The notes under the pieces are model-generated. The model was not told the DNA's origin. It was given only the letters and a program-made list of their open reading frames with translations, and ran no database searches. From Euleptes europaea (Eukaryota; Chordata; Lepidosauria; Squamata; Sphaerodactylidae): a DNA stretch of 64,000 nucleotides. Position numbers and translations under genes: made by a program. Positions 1 through 13,700 of this stretch are shown here, piece by piece. The DNA is taken from positions 79,581,614-79,645,613 of the forward strand of contig NC_079318.1 of assembly GCF_029931775.1 (NCBI RefSeq), in the 5' to 3' direction. How positions within the stretch are numbered: the first letter of the stretch is position 1; every line of letters starts with the position of its first letter.

Positions 1-17
1 GAACACTGCAGTCTATT

Positions 18-310
18 TAGAAGAAAAAGAGTTGATTTTTGTATGCCGACTTTCTTTATCACTTAAGGAAGACTCAGATTGGCTTACAATCACCTTCCGC
101 TCCCTACAACAGACACCCTGTGAAGTAGGTAAGGCTGAGAGCAGTGACTAGCCCAAGGTCACCCAGCTGGCTTCATATGTAGGAGTGGGGAAACAGTTTA
201 CCAGATTAACCTCTGTCGCTCATGTGGAGGAGTGGGGAACCAAACCCGGTTCTCCAGACCAGAGTCCACTGCTCCAAACCACCGCTCTTAACTACTACAC
301 CACATTGTAT
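18..310 (-). repeat. tRNA-derived SINE family A
   Basis: Reverse copy from the AAGAGTTGATTTTTGTATGC tail to the head CTTAACTACTACACCACAT, in POLA2 intron 14. Confidence 0.8.
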
Positions 311-1054
311 AATAGTGTGTATACAATTTAAAATAAAGTAAAAGTTTGAAAAACGTTTTAAGTACTTCAGTTATTTTATGTTAACTGAACACAAGCAAAA
401 GGTTAAATACCGAGAAGCCAAAACACAAGGGTAAATGGGATCTCAAGATGATAACAACTACGTAGGCCGGGCCTGCCCAGGCCCGCCCTGAATTCCACCC
501 CCCGGTCATGACCCAGCCAAAATGCTCAAGATAGTACGATCTCTAAGAAGAATTACTCTCTTCTAACCCATTTACTTCAGTGTACTTAGAAGGGTGCAAC
601 TCTGCGTAGGATGGCACTTATTTTAACGCTCAGTGACCCTATACGTATAGATTCCAGTATTGAGAATCTCATTTGCACACTGCGGAACCCTTTGCGTTTT
701 GCAAAGGATTGTGGGATGGGGAAGTACGTCCTTGGGTGCCACACTCTAATCACACAGAGAACTAGCTGGGCCTGTTTGGCCTTGCTGCCTCCCCACAAGA
801 CACACCCAAACGCTTCACCACAGCTGCAAGGCACGAAGCGGAATACCACACACGGTGATCACCAGAGAGCTTGTCTGCCATTCCACACCTTCAGTGAGGA
901 ACCCCCTGATAAGTATCTCAGGAATCCCAGAGTCCCAAGGAAGCTCAGCTTGAAAGCCACTGACTTGGCAGGAGTGCAACTAAAGACTCCCCATGGGGGG
1001 GGCTCCTCCTACCTATAACATACTAGGCCAGATTCCTTCAACGATGGGAAATAC
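311..1054. other. POLA2: POLA2 intron 14, no gene seen
   Basis: No POLA2 exon 15 and no clear repeat except a short MITE-like remnant at 545-610. Open frames here are shadows. Confidence 0.6.
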
Positions 1055-4000
1055 CTGCTTGTCCTCTTTCGACAGCTCGCAACAGCTGAAAGGCGGCTGT
1101 GGGTAGATGCAGTCATGGTGCACGTCTCTCAGGGAAGGGACGAAGACAAGGCGTGAGCCGGCACTATTGGGGGACAGGTGGGAGAGAAAAGACATTTGCT
1201 AGCACTGAATTTGACATGGGAATGGAATGCTCCAGGAGAACTGCGGTCTTTACAACAGCCCCGTTATTTCAGTCAATGGAACATCCCCACCCTAAGTTGC
1301 AAAGATATGTGCAAGAGGAAGGGAGAGGGGGAGAGAGGGAGAGGCTTAATGACCAAGTTCATGGTAGAGGCAAGACTTGAACCAGAGATGTTCTAATGCT
1401 CAGGAGGAACAGCTGTGCCTGATGAGATATTGCCAATCTGACTAACGAACACAGAGCTGGATGGACCTCAGGCCTGACTCAATATAAAGGCAGCTTCAAG
1501 GAAAGGATGCGGCTCAGTGGTAGAGCACTTTCTCTGCATGCAGGTCACAAGTTCAATCCTGGGTACCTCCAGTAAGAGGATCTTGGACAGCAACCGTCAG
1601 GAAAGATCTGAGACCCAGGAGAGTGGCTGCCTACCAAGAATAGAAAGTACAGGGATAGAAGAGCTGGATATTAGGAAAAGGGTTTTTTAAAGTAAGAGTT
1701 GTTCGACAGTGGAATCAGCTTCCTAGGGAGGTGGTGAGCTCCCCCTCACTGGCAGTTTTTAAGCAGAGGCTGGACAAGCACTTATCAGGGGTGCCCTAGG
1801 CTGATCCTGCATTGAGCAGGGGGTTGGACTAGATGGCCTGTATGGCCCCTTCCAACTCTATGATTCTAAGAGTCATTCGTTGAGACTGATCCAACCACTC
1901 TGCTCAGCGAAGGTTGAAGCCTTCCTCTAGCCTAAGAAGTCTTCCTCCAACTTTGCTGAGCACAGCAGCTGGATCCACCCCAGTATCAGGCAGCTTTGTA
2001 TCATGCAAAACTCAGTCTCTTAGCCATTATATATCACCTCACTCAGAATCCTCTCCATCCCCAGAACCTCACATTTCCCTTCCTGCCTCATATTACCTAA
2101 AGGAGGACTGTCCCAATATTTTGAGAACCACTGAGGAACAGAGCTATATTTCTCCCTCGCACAAACAGTCGTCACTTCTGTTCAGAAAACAGTATCTTCT
2201 GTTCTTTTTAATGTGGGCTCTTTTTTTTTGGTCCCAATTGAAAATGTTTGCAGAGCTGCCTTTGATGATAAATCACCCTCAGGAGGAGAATCACGTCAAT
2301 GATCGCTCAGATGCACTAGCACAATCTTCATTGTGTCTTCGTTAATGAAAAAAAGCCCGACAGACGCTGACCTGACACTAGCGGACAGCAGAGGCTGGCG
2401 TGAGATGAAAAGGAATGGGGACGCTTTGCACTCAACCCATGGAAGGCGGGGGGGGGGGGAGGAGTAGTTTGTTCTTTGTTCCTGGCAGCAAAACAGCAAG
2501 AAGGCGGCAACAGCCAGGGCCGCCGTGAGGTCCCTACTCTGCTTTCTCATGCTTTTGAGAAGTACAGTGGTGTCCTAGATGCTTTGGTGCCTTAGGCAGA
2601 AAATCCCTTCCACACACCGATTAGTCTATGGCCCAATGTAGTGAGAAGTTCTCCTGCCCTACGAGGAGCGGTTGAAATGCTTAGGGTTGTTTAGCTTGGA
2701 AAGTGGGCGGTTAAGGGGAGATATGATAGAGGTCTATAAAATTATGCATGGTATGGAGAGAGTGGCAGGGAGAAGCTCTTCTCCCTCTCTCATACTAGAA
2801 CGCGGGGTCATCTGCTGAAGCAGGAGGGTGAGAGATTCAAAACAGATAAAAGGAAGTATTCCTTTACACAATGCATAGTTAAATTATGGAACTCCCTGCC
2901 CCAAGATGTGGTGATGGCTGCCCACTTGGAAGGCTTTAAGAGGGGACATGTTCAAGGAGGAGACGGCTATTCACGGCTACTAGTAAAAATGGCTACTAGT
3001 CATGATGCATACCTATTCTCTCCAGGATCAGAGGAGCATGCCTATTCTGTTAGGTGCTGTGGAACACAGGCAGGATGGTGCTGCTGCAGTCATTTTGTTT
3101 GTGGGCTTCCTAGAGGCACCTGCTTGGCCACTGTGTGAACAGACTGCTGGACTTGATGGACCTTGGTCTGATCCAGCATGGCCTTTCTTATGTTCTTATG
3201 CACAGATTACCACTGCAAGCAATGGGAGCTATGCAAGAGCAGACTGGGTCTGACCCATCACTGCCGCTGATGCCTTTAACAGAGCCTGAAATCCACCACC
3301 TTATGTTGCCTAAGCCCTGCTCTCTTGTGGGGTGGAAGGGCAGCGGTGGTTAGTATAGAAGATTGGTGGGGGCATCTGTGTAAAGTCAATGTGGGGGGCA
3401 GAAAGGATCTGCACCTGCAAAGAACCAACTGTTGGGCCACCTAATGCAGCTCAGCTCACACAGCTGGGACAATGTCACGCAAAAAAGACTCATTACCAGA
3501 TTCACTACTACAGGGACTGCAGGAAGGTTAGTGTGGCTGTTTTTGAGAAGGGAGGGGGGCAGGGATGAGTCCAGAACTCATCACCCCAGCCAGCATGGTG
3601 TAGCGGTTAAGAGTGGTGGTTTGGAGCAGTGGACTTTAATCTGGAGAACCGGGTTTGATTCCCCCACCCTCCTCCACATGAGCAGCGGACGCTAATCTGG
3701 TGAACTGGGTTGGTTTCCCACTCCTCTCTGCTTTTGTCGACGTCTTCTTCAGGACTGGCAAATATCACCCCATCTCCTAAAACTATTCCCACTCTTCCTT
3801 ATTACCTTAGTTAGCGCTTGCATGCATTTATGTGCATTTGCCACGCTGTCCATCTCGGTTACCCCTCTCACACAGTCTCTCACTCAAGTCTCCAAATTAA
3901 TTCCCCCCAACTCTCAAGGAGACTGCCTGCTCAGGATAACAGTGTCTCCACTGGGAAGAACAGCAGGGGTATTAATAAATAAATTCAGGAATAAATAATA

Positions 4001-4690
4001 TATGATCTCTTCATGTGCTTTCCACAGTCCTGTGGCTGGCCACTGTGGCTAGGGTACATGTACCCTTGGTCTGGTCCAGCAGGGCTTTGTTGATGTTCTT
4101 CTCTTTTCAGTCAGCTGTGGCCAACTTGCCTAGAAACTCAGGATTATGGGGAAGGGTTTTCAGGTTGGTAGATGGTGCCATTGCAGCCTCAAGACCTGGA
4201 CCTATACTTTAAGAAATTCAAGCACAAAGATCATAACAAGGGAACAGGCCTCTGAAAAAGATATCCAGAGAGCACCAGAAGACAAATTACATTCTTACCT
4301 CCTTGTGTTCTCTATTACTGACTTCATACACAGCTTGAAGACATCTTCAAACGAGGCCGTGAGCTGACACTTCTAAAAGAAACAAAGCAAAAAAGCCCTA
4401 CGATTTCCAGTTGGGGCAAAGCAAAGTCAGTTCAGGTTGGTGGGCTGCTGGTGCCAAGGGAAATGGGTGCATGCATGATAATTTAAAAATATTTATATCC
4501 TGCCTTCTCCCCCTAGACTCAGTGTGGCTAACTAGCATGTGTGCCCCGGCTAAGTGGAAGCATACGAGACTGCTGATCATTTGAGCGGTAACATCAAATT
4601 TGGAATATAACCTTCTTAATCAAACTGACCTACTATTAAAAAGGTTGTGTGGAAATAACTGCCTCCGGAGACAGGTGGGAACAGTCCAAA

Positions 4691-4765
<75 letters not shown>

Positions 4766-7700
4766 CATACACACACACACACACACACACACACTGACCT
4801 GGATGGCCCAGGCTAGCCTGATCTCGTCAGACCTCAGAAGCTAAGCAGGGTCAGCCCTGGTTAGTATTTGGATGGGAGACCACCAAGGCATACCAGGGTT
4901 GCTGTGCAGAGGAAGGCACTGGCAAACCACCTCTGTTAGTCTCTTGCCATGAAAACCCCAAAAGGGGTCGCCATAAGTTGGCAGCGACTTGGCAGCACTT
5001 TACACACACACACACACACGTGTGTGTGTGTTAGTGTCGTAACCCATAAAATGTTGCACAAGCCAATAAACTCCCCGCCCAAGGGCAAGTGCCGCCAAGC
5101 CCACATATTGGCAGCAGCTTAGAATGTTCTGATCTGTGGAAATCTCTTGTGCTTCTGACTTACCTCAACTTGGGTGTGTTTCGCATCAAGGAAAGGTCCC
5201 AGCTGCAACAATGGAAGGAAACAGAGGTCATATAATGCCCTAATTAACCAGCAGCATAATTTCTAAAAGCTAATCAAGGTTCTTTAAGAGCCCAACCAGT
5301 GGCAAAAGTTACGGGGGAAAGGATGCATTTTTTTTCCAGTCCAAGGCAAAAAGCACAGGAAATCCCGCAAAAACCCAGATGCAATAAATGAGTCACAGAG
5401 CAAAGTTCCGGCAATGTCCTCTGCTTTAAGTACATCCCAGCTTCTGCCTGACCCAACATGTTCGTTTTCTTTTAGCCAAACCAAACAGCCACTTCTCGGT
5501 CATCACTGATTCCTCAGAACTCCAAGCCTAACCCCTTCCCTTCAGCAGTCAAAACAGTATTTGAAAATTGTGACACCACGCCCACCCCCCGCCCCACACA
5601 ACCAGCTAGACGTTTAGCACAGGATATGGAAATCACGGGAAGTGACACCCTTACCAGAATGCAAACGTCCGGCCTGCCTTTATTGATTACTTCAATCAGA
5701 TCCGCCAAGGGGTCATAGGTAATGCTGTCGGAAGTGGTGTAAGGGCCGCAGGCCACCAAGACCATCTGCTGCTCTGGTCCTGAAAGGGTTAAGAAACTCT
5801 CAGCTTTCATGACTGACTCTCCACACCCCTCTAATGGACACTGGGGCCATAGCCAAGGATACATACTCAGAGAGCACCAAAAGAAAGGGCTTGGGGGCAA
5901 GCACAGAGAAAGGCCGACTAAAGAAAACACTGTTTATTAGCAGAATTAATGAATGATGGTATCATTCTTATTATCAACATCAGTACATTATAAAGAACAT
6001 GTCCTGAACTGAAATCACAGCATACCTACCGCTGTTTCACTGGCCTGGGAATCTTGAACCCCAATAGCCACTTCATCGCAATTCCTGCAAAGGAAACTCT
6101 AGGACTAACAGAGGGATGGATGGCTGCAGGGTCTCAAAAGCGAAGGGAACGACGTGTTATGGGAAGGGGGAAGCCATCCCTCTGTTAGTCCTAGAGTTTC
6201 CTTTGCAGGAATTGTGATGAAGTGGCTATTGGGGTTCAAGATTCCCAGGTCAGTGAGTCATGACTTGCAGATTCCATAATTCATAATTCCACAATAATTT
6301 ATTGCGGTCCATGTGTCTCCCATTCTGCTCAGACTGTGCCCGCCCTCATTCCAGACCACAAAGAGCCCACAACCTCTCCCTCTAGAAATTAAGCATGGCA
6401 CCTAGCTCACCTTCAGTTGGACTTGTAGGCTTGTAGAAGGGAAGCGGCACCCCCTGAAGAAAAGAAAACTATGATTTCACATCTTTTAAAAAAGACAGTA
6501 TAGGTTGGATCCTGTGGATCTGTTTTGCTAACAGCAGCAGCATTTTTCCCTATGCAAGGACCTTTTTCCATCTTGCATTTCTTTTTTGGGGGGGGGGGGA
6601 GAAACTCCTTGCTCCAGAAAGTGCTGTGTTAGTAAGAGTCTCCCCACCCACCCCCAACCAATGCAGAAGGGGAAAGGCCCTTTCATAGGGAAAAATGCTG
6701 CAGCTAGCAAAACAGACCCAAGGTATCCAAACCCAAAATCCTATCATCAAAATCCCCATTCTTTACCCAAGAAGCTTTCTCTGGAAGCAGACTTCTCTAT
6801 TTGCTTTAGCCTCTTCCCACAAGGTTAATACATAGAATAAAAGATTGCCATGTGCCTTTAGGCCAAGAATCATAGACAAAGCAATTAAAACCAAAGCGGT
6901 TGAAAGTGGATTTCATCACCTCATACAACTTGGATGCAACCAGTTGTTCACAGGTACTGTTTGTGCCTTCCAAAACCACAACCTGGAGGAGGGGGGAAAA
7001 AGAGAGAGATGCAAAAATCAAAGCATCACTATTTTATTTCTTCATCATTTTCTCCACCTGCTTCTCTGCTGCTAAAACAGTACTTGGGAAAACACTACCT
7101 TGCATCACCTGTAGCTACACTGGCTCCTCTTATCGTAAAAGGCAGAGGAGAGAAGACAGTTGGGCTTATGACTTAATCAGAACCGGGAAGAAGAAAGTCT
7201 TGGTTCCCATTCAACTTCTGCACTGGGACAAAGACGAACTGAAATGTACAAACAGACACTGCATTTATATTAAGCTGCCTCTGTTCCACCTAGCAGTCTA
7301 ACATTCTCTCCTATAACTAGCAAACCCTGACTCAAGAATCGCAGGCAGAGAAAGGTCTTTCCCAGTACCTGCTACCCAAGATCCTTTAACTGGGATACCA
7401 GGGCTTGAACTGCTGCACTCAGTGCCTTTGCTCTACAACTGTGTAAAAGCCCCTTTCCGTAATTTCTCTGAGTCAGGTTGTAATCTGCCCAGTCTTGATC
7501 TATTTCCCTGGATCAATAGCTCTGGCTGTTCTGCCCCGTGACATGACAGCAGCTCAGCCAATCACCGCCAAAGGTATCGCCGGCAATGATTTAGCTTCAC
7601 AGGCTACCCATTCATTTGAAAGTGCAACACTAAGCAGAGGCACATCCTTCTAAGCCCATCAAAGTCAGTGGATTCAAGGGTGCAACTCTGATTAGCATTC

Positions 7701-10700
7701 ACTATTGAAGTGAATTAGCATTCACTATTTCCTTCTGGATTAAATAAGCAGAGGCTAGATGGCCATCTGTCAGCAATGCTGATTCTATGACCATAGGCAG
7801 ATCATGAGAGGGAGGGCATCTTGGCCATCTTCTGGACGTGGAGTCACTGGGAGTGTAAGGGGAGGTAGTTGTGAATTTCCTGCATTGTGCAGGGGGTTGG
7901 ACTAGATGACCCTGGTGGTCCCTTCCAACTCTATGATTCTAAGTGCTAGTTTTGACTCCAAAGCCCAGATAATCTCAAGAACCACTTGCTTCTACTGGAG
8001 GCCGCCTGTGTTTTAAGATCATCCACTGAAGCCCTGCTCCAGATGTCTCCTCCTTCAGAATTGAGCAATTTGGCTACCACAGAACTGGGTGTTTTTGGTT
8101 GTGGTACTCCGATGGCGGAATGCCTTTTCCTGGCACAACTGCTAGGTGCCTCCCCTCTGCTAACTCTTTAGAATCCAGTCAAGACCTTTTCATTTAGTCA
8201 CCTTTGGCAGTTTCTGATTTTCAGCAGCTTTTTACCTTTCGCTACAGGTATCAATTCCTTGGTGACAGTTTTCCTTTTCTAGTTTAACTGCTTTTATTAT
8301 AAATGTGTTAAATTTGATTGTTAAGTCAGGGCCTATGACAGAGGAAAAGCAAGATGAAAGTGGATTAAATAAACTTTTAAAACCTCTGCTGAAACCAGCT
8401 CAGCCCCAAATGCCCAAAATCCATCCCAGAAATGGAAGCATTTGGCAATGGAAAGACAAAGATGCTCTGAAGTTTCCCTAACCATGATCTGGCCATGGTG
8501 ATCCACCCTCTGATTATATCCATGTTAGATTACTGTAATGTACTGTATGTGGGGCTGCCCTTGAGAACAATCCAGAAACCACAGCTAGTCCAAAATGTGG
8601 CAGCCAGGCTACTGTCAGAGGTGGAGTGCAGAGATCCTATCAATCCAGTGCTGAAAGATCTGCACTGGTTGCCCATTTCTTTCCAGGAAAAATTCACAAT
8701 ACCAGTTTTTATCTCTAAAGCCCTAAATGGCTTGAGGCCAGGGTACCTGAAGGACCATCTCATAGAATCATAGAGTTGGAAGGGGCCATGTAGTCCAACC
8801 CCCTGCTCAATGCAGGATCAGTCTAGAGCATCCCTGACAAGTGTTCATCCAGCCTCTGCTTAAAGAGCAGCGGAGGCTAATCTGGTGAACTGGATTTGTT
8901 TCCCCACTCCTACACACGAAGCCAGCTGGGTGATCTTGGGCTAGTCAAAGCTCTCTTTTGAAATGAGGCCTCCAGAACTGCACACAATACTCCAGGTGTG
9001 GCCTGACCAATGCTGTGTACAGTGTAACGATGACATCTTGTGATCTGGATGTTATGTGATTTGGATCTCGCCCCATCCAGTCCAACCCACCAGTTCAGAT
9101 CTACCTCAAAAGCCCTGCTTTTGAGGCAGAGGCGAATGGCGATCAAAGGCAGGGCTTTTTCAGTAGCAGCGCTTCACTTATCAATGCCCTTCCCCATTAA
9201 GGCTCACCAGTTGCCTACACTGCTCTCTTTTAGGCACCAAGCTGAACATTTCTGTCCACCCAGTTTTTTAATTAAAGGGCCTCAACACCATTTTAGTGTG
9301 CTTTTAGTCCAAAACTGTTATTTTAAGCTGCTCAGTGGTACTTTTGTGCTGTGACTATGGTTGCAACGCTGGATTTTAATGACTTTTAATGTCTTGTTTT
9401 TATTATGTAAGCCGCCTCATGCAGGTTCCCTGGTGAGGCAGCAGGAACATTTGCTATATAAATCATAAGTGAATAACCCGCATGCTTCACCTGTCCCGGG
9501 AAAAGAGAGTATTCTGCAAGCTCTGATACATCCACAGCAACTTGTCCTCCCGAAGAGTGTTCTTGATCTCCTTCCAAGATGACCGACCTGGCATTCAGTT
9601 TCCCGTTGGAATCACAACCAATTTGGCCCAGAACAGTCACTGGTTCCTTTCCAGCATCATTAAAAAAAAAGGGAGAGAGGACTTTAGCCTAATTGGACGC
9701 TTAAACAAAACATGTTTTGATATTATCAAGTGGCTTCATTCTTAAACCTAGAACAGAAGGCTAAACTAAGATATGGGAAGAACAGCAAACATCAATGGGC
9801 CTCATTAATCTAGAGAAGGGGTTCCCAAACTTTTCAGGCCACCGCCCCCTTGGTTCCACAAACTCAACCCCAACGCCCCCTACTCTATCCTATAAAAAGC
9901 ATTATTCAAAATAGGCGTTTGCATGACTCGCTAAAGAAGATAAGAATAAAATTTCAAAACAAACAATTAATTGCACATCTATTCAAAATCAAATTAAAAC
10001 TTTTTAGTTGAAATTTATTCAAGAAAACTGATGAACTTGATCCAGCAGTACCAGCTCTTCAAAGTCTGGAAAAAAATTCTGATAGTTTCCACCAAATTTG
10101 CCAGCATGGTGCCACAGCTTGATCTATTGTAAATTAGTGAACAACATAGTTGAAGGGGCCCACCTCTAGCGCGCCCCCTGCTGCCCCCTTGCCTCTTAGT
10201 GCCTCCCTAGGTAACCCACTGCCCCCCAGGGGGTGGTACCACCCACTTTGGGAAGCACTGATCTAGAGTGAGATGGTGGGTAGGCCTGGCCAGGGAGAAA
10301 ACACGAGTTCAAAACCATGAGACCAACCACTGAGGCGTATGAAATCATACCTGGAATGTAGGGGCTCTGCTTCTAGACAGGCCAGAACCGCATCTCTTCA
10401 AAACAATGATGCTCTAGAGTTACAGATCATACCTTTAAAATAGGAAAGATTACCTGCGTCGGGACAATCAAAGGGGAGAACTCTTCTATTTGGTAATGTT
10501 CCTTCAGTGCTTCACCGAGTTCTTCAATCTTGCAGGAGAGTACTATAGTATTATTAAAAATATTTTAAAAAAAACATGAAAGGAAACTTGGGGATCGTGA
10601 CAACCGGAACCTTTAATCATTACATCAAATTCCGCAAACACCTCCCCTTTTTTATTGCAAAGTCATGTAAACTGTAATTCCTGTTCATGCCTTAGTATTG

Positions 10701-13700
10701 TTTTCCAGTTGTGTAGTCCTAGTTTTACTGCACTGTTTTGTTTATTGTTGGTCTTGGCTGCCTGCTTGAATTGCTTTTCATACTTTGTGATCTGCCTTAA
10801 GTCCCAGTGAGAAAGGTGGGATAGAAATGTAGTTAATAATAATAAACTTTGCCTCCATCCCTCAGCAACACCGTGCCTTTCCACAGGGCTTAGTTCATCT
10901 TGGGAATCAGATTCAAATATATTTTATTTATTTAAAATATTTACGCACCCATTTTCCCCTGACCATCTCAGAACCCAAGGCAGGTTAATGTTCTCAGGTG
11001 TCCCGACTGAGTCCTGGGATATATGAATTAGTAAAAATGAGACCTCTGAGCTTATACAAAGTCCCTTTCTCCTGCCAATATGGGATAGCAATCAAATCTA
11101 GCCGATGTTTGAAGAGTAAGACTTGTAGTCAGAATCTTCCAGGCAATGTTAGGCAACAGCACCCCCTTAGGAAATTAGAGGTAAGACAAGTCATTAGAGA
11201 TAAGACAAGGCCGATGCAATATAAGAGCCCCACCAAAATGAATGGACAGCCATAGCTAGTAGCTCCCTTTCTTCATGGCAAGTGGAGTTCATGTGGGGAA
11301 AATTCCCACTGGCTCATGCCCCAAATTATTCCCCCCCTTCACAATACATTTTTTTTTAAGTTACCTTCCCGGATATCCAGGAGCTTTTGAAACATGAATT
11401 TGTACCGCTTGGTGAGAGCATCTTCAGCAGAACCGAACAACTTTACACTGGCGGTTGAGCCTCCGTCTCCACTCCAAGAAGTGCCTTGCACAGAGCCAAA
11501 GGACGTAACAACTTCTCCACGGTTGCCCCGAGAGCTGTACTTCTGAGAAGGGGTAGCACTGGCCAGGTGGAAAGAAGAGATTAATTTGGGCGGTGGGGGG
11601 GAGGATTGAAATCTTGTCTCTTCTTGCTTTTTGTATTCTTTACAGCATTGGCTCAGTCTTTATTAAAACTATGCTATTACGAATAGGGCTGCAAATGTTA
11701 AGGTTTAATCATCAGATTAATCAATGACAGCTCTCGTTTATTTAAATAAGGCATTTGTGTTTACAACTATTATCCCAAAGGACCCAAAAGCAGGTTACAG
11801 AAGTTTCCAGACCAGATTATATATTTTTAAATTTAAACAATCCAAACAAACAACAAATACCGGTACACGGTGAGTAGGATCTGCTTCACTTTTTTTGCTG
11901 CTGTCAAGTCACAGCAAATTTATGGTAGAGAAAGTCAGACTATAAAAACCAACTCTTCTTCTTCTGATCTTTGACGAGATCGGGCTAGTCTGGGCCATCC
12001 AGGTCAGAGCCCTATCTCAATACGTCACCGGAAAAAATAAAACTAGAAAGCCTTTCCTTCAAATAGCGGTTCAATTCAAATATCACGCCAAACTCCAGTA
12101 AAGGACGCTTAACTATAGTTGGCTGTGATGCTTGACTTAGGAAGCCATGGTTTACGATATGCTGGCTAACTGGAATAGAAACAGTGGCTTGAAACAGATT
12201 TGCAGTTTGTGTTGATTGACTATGGATGGTCACAATGTCTGAACAGACCAACTGCAGTTATAGCCACCACTCTGCCTCCGGAAGCCACTGTTCCTAAAAA
12301 CTGAAATGACAAGCGAAGAGACAATGAAAGCAGACAAGAACCTCTAAAACATGGGTTGACTGCACCATTAGAAGTTTAAACCATGGTTTGAGTTCTAAGC
12401 TACAGTCAAGGGAACTGGTGGTCTGGTACCTTATTGAACCAAGCTAGTAAGTGGTAAGTTTTTATTAAAATGCCAGCTCTCATATCACCCCATAATATCT
12501 CATTTCTCAAGGTTTCAGGAGTATGCAAATTTATGTCTTTAATTAATTGGTTAAAAGACAAGTATTAAGTGGTTAAATGTTTTCAACTGTTTTGACAGCC
12601 ATAACTAAAAACCAAAGGAGTGTAAGGTTAAGAATCCCACATGTTTATATTTTATACTGGTTTAACTGTCATTGATGTCCCCCTCTCTGCCAGGATTCCT
12701 GGAAACTATAAGGTTGCTGAGAACACTTCATAGGAAATGTCTAGCCTCCTCTACCTCTATAACTACAGTTCCCAGGATTCCCCAAAGAGAGGCAATGGCC
12801 ATCGTCCATGGCATAAACAGCCTCTTCCACATAAAATACTAAATTTGAACTTCAAGTACATTTTATAACATATCTCTTATTTATGACTGTATTCTAATAA
12901 ATGCAATAGCTAAAAGCTAAGCCCAATTCACACAACCAAGAAGATCTCAGGCAAATTTAGCACTCGGCAAAGTGGTCTGGAGATTTGAGTGTGTGGTGGA
13001 CCAATTCGAAATTCATGCTGCATTCAAATACATTTAATACAGTGAATACCTTCACTATGTATTGTTTCCTGAAACCACTCAAACACCATTCCTGCACATG
13101 AATCTGGTCATGAGAATCATTCTGGGGTTTCAGCCTCCAAGTATCAGATGCGGTTATCAGCAGTCTTGTCACATTCTGTATCCTGCGTAGCAGTCACACA
13201 TGACTTGCAGGTTTCTCCTTAGTTCCCACGAATGCATAACACTCACATTCTCTCTCTCTGCACTGAGATATACTATGCTCAGGTCAGGAAAATGGCTGAC
13301 GCCCCTTCTCACGCACTGCAGTCACAATCCAAATTGGGCAAACCACACACAGGAATCCAGGAGAACCTGCAAGTCACATGTGACACAGGGTGGGGACTCC
13401 GGACAAACTGCGCTCCGTAACATGTGAAGAGATGCTCATCAGGAAAGCAATCTGATAAAAAAAAATAAGGGATCAGAAACCTGCTGGTCGCCCAGTGAAG
13501 GCCTACCTGGGTGAAAAGCTGCTAGGAGAGAACAACAGGTGGGGGCTGCGAGTGGAAACGGTCCTCTTGGGACGGGGGTTCTCCGGTGTGGTTATAGCCC
13601 GTTTCTGAGAGCCCTGAAACACAATCCAGAATAAATCAGCCAAATGCATCAAGCAGCACCAAGGGCTGGGCAGGCAAAACATGAAATCCGCAGCTATGAT

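Noticed and set aside
1-1054. Searched for POLA2 exon 15
   Set aside because: No match to the conserved phosphoesterase-domain continuation; it lies left of the window.
1500-1640. tRNA-like box A/box B sequence (also 39541-39618 and 55040-55152)
   Set aside because: No complete cloverleaf; the body and tail are SINE, and several diverged copies exist. Not tRNA genes.
4795-5012. Possible 5S rRNA gene
   Set aside because: Only the internal-promoter half matches 5S; the ends and the 3' body are SINE and it is dispersed in several orientations.
4695-5032. CRISPR-like regular repeats
   Set aside because: These are simple TA/CA microsatellites in a vertebrate genome; no spacers.
8495-8773. 92-codon ORF as a host gene
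   Set aside because: It is the C-terminal end of an L2-like LINE ORF2 and runs into an inserted CR1.
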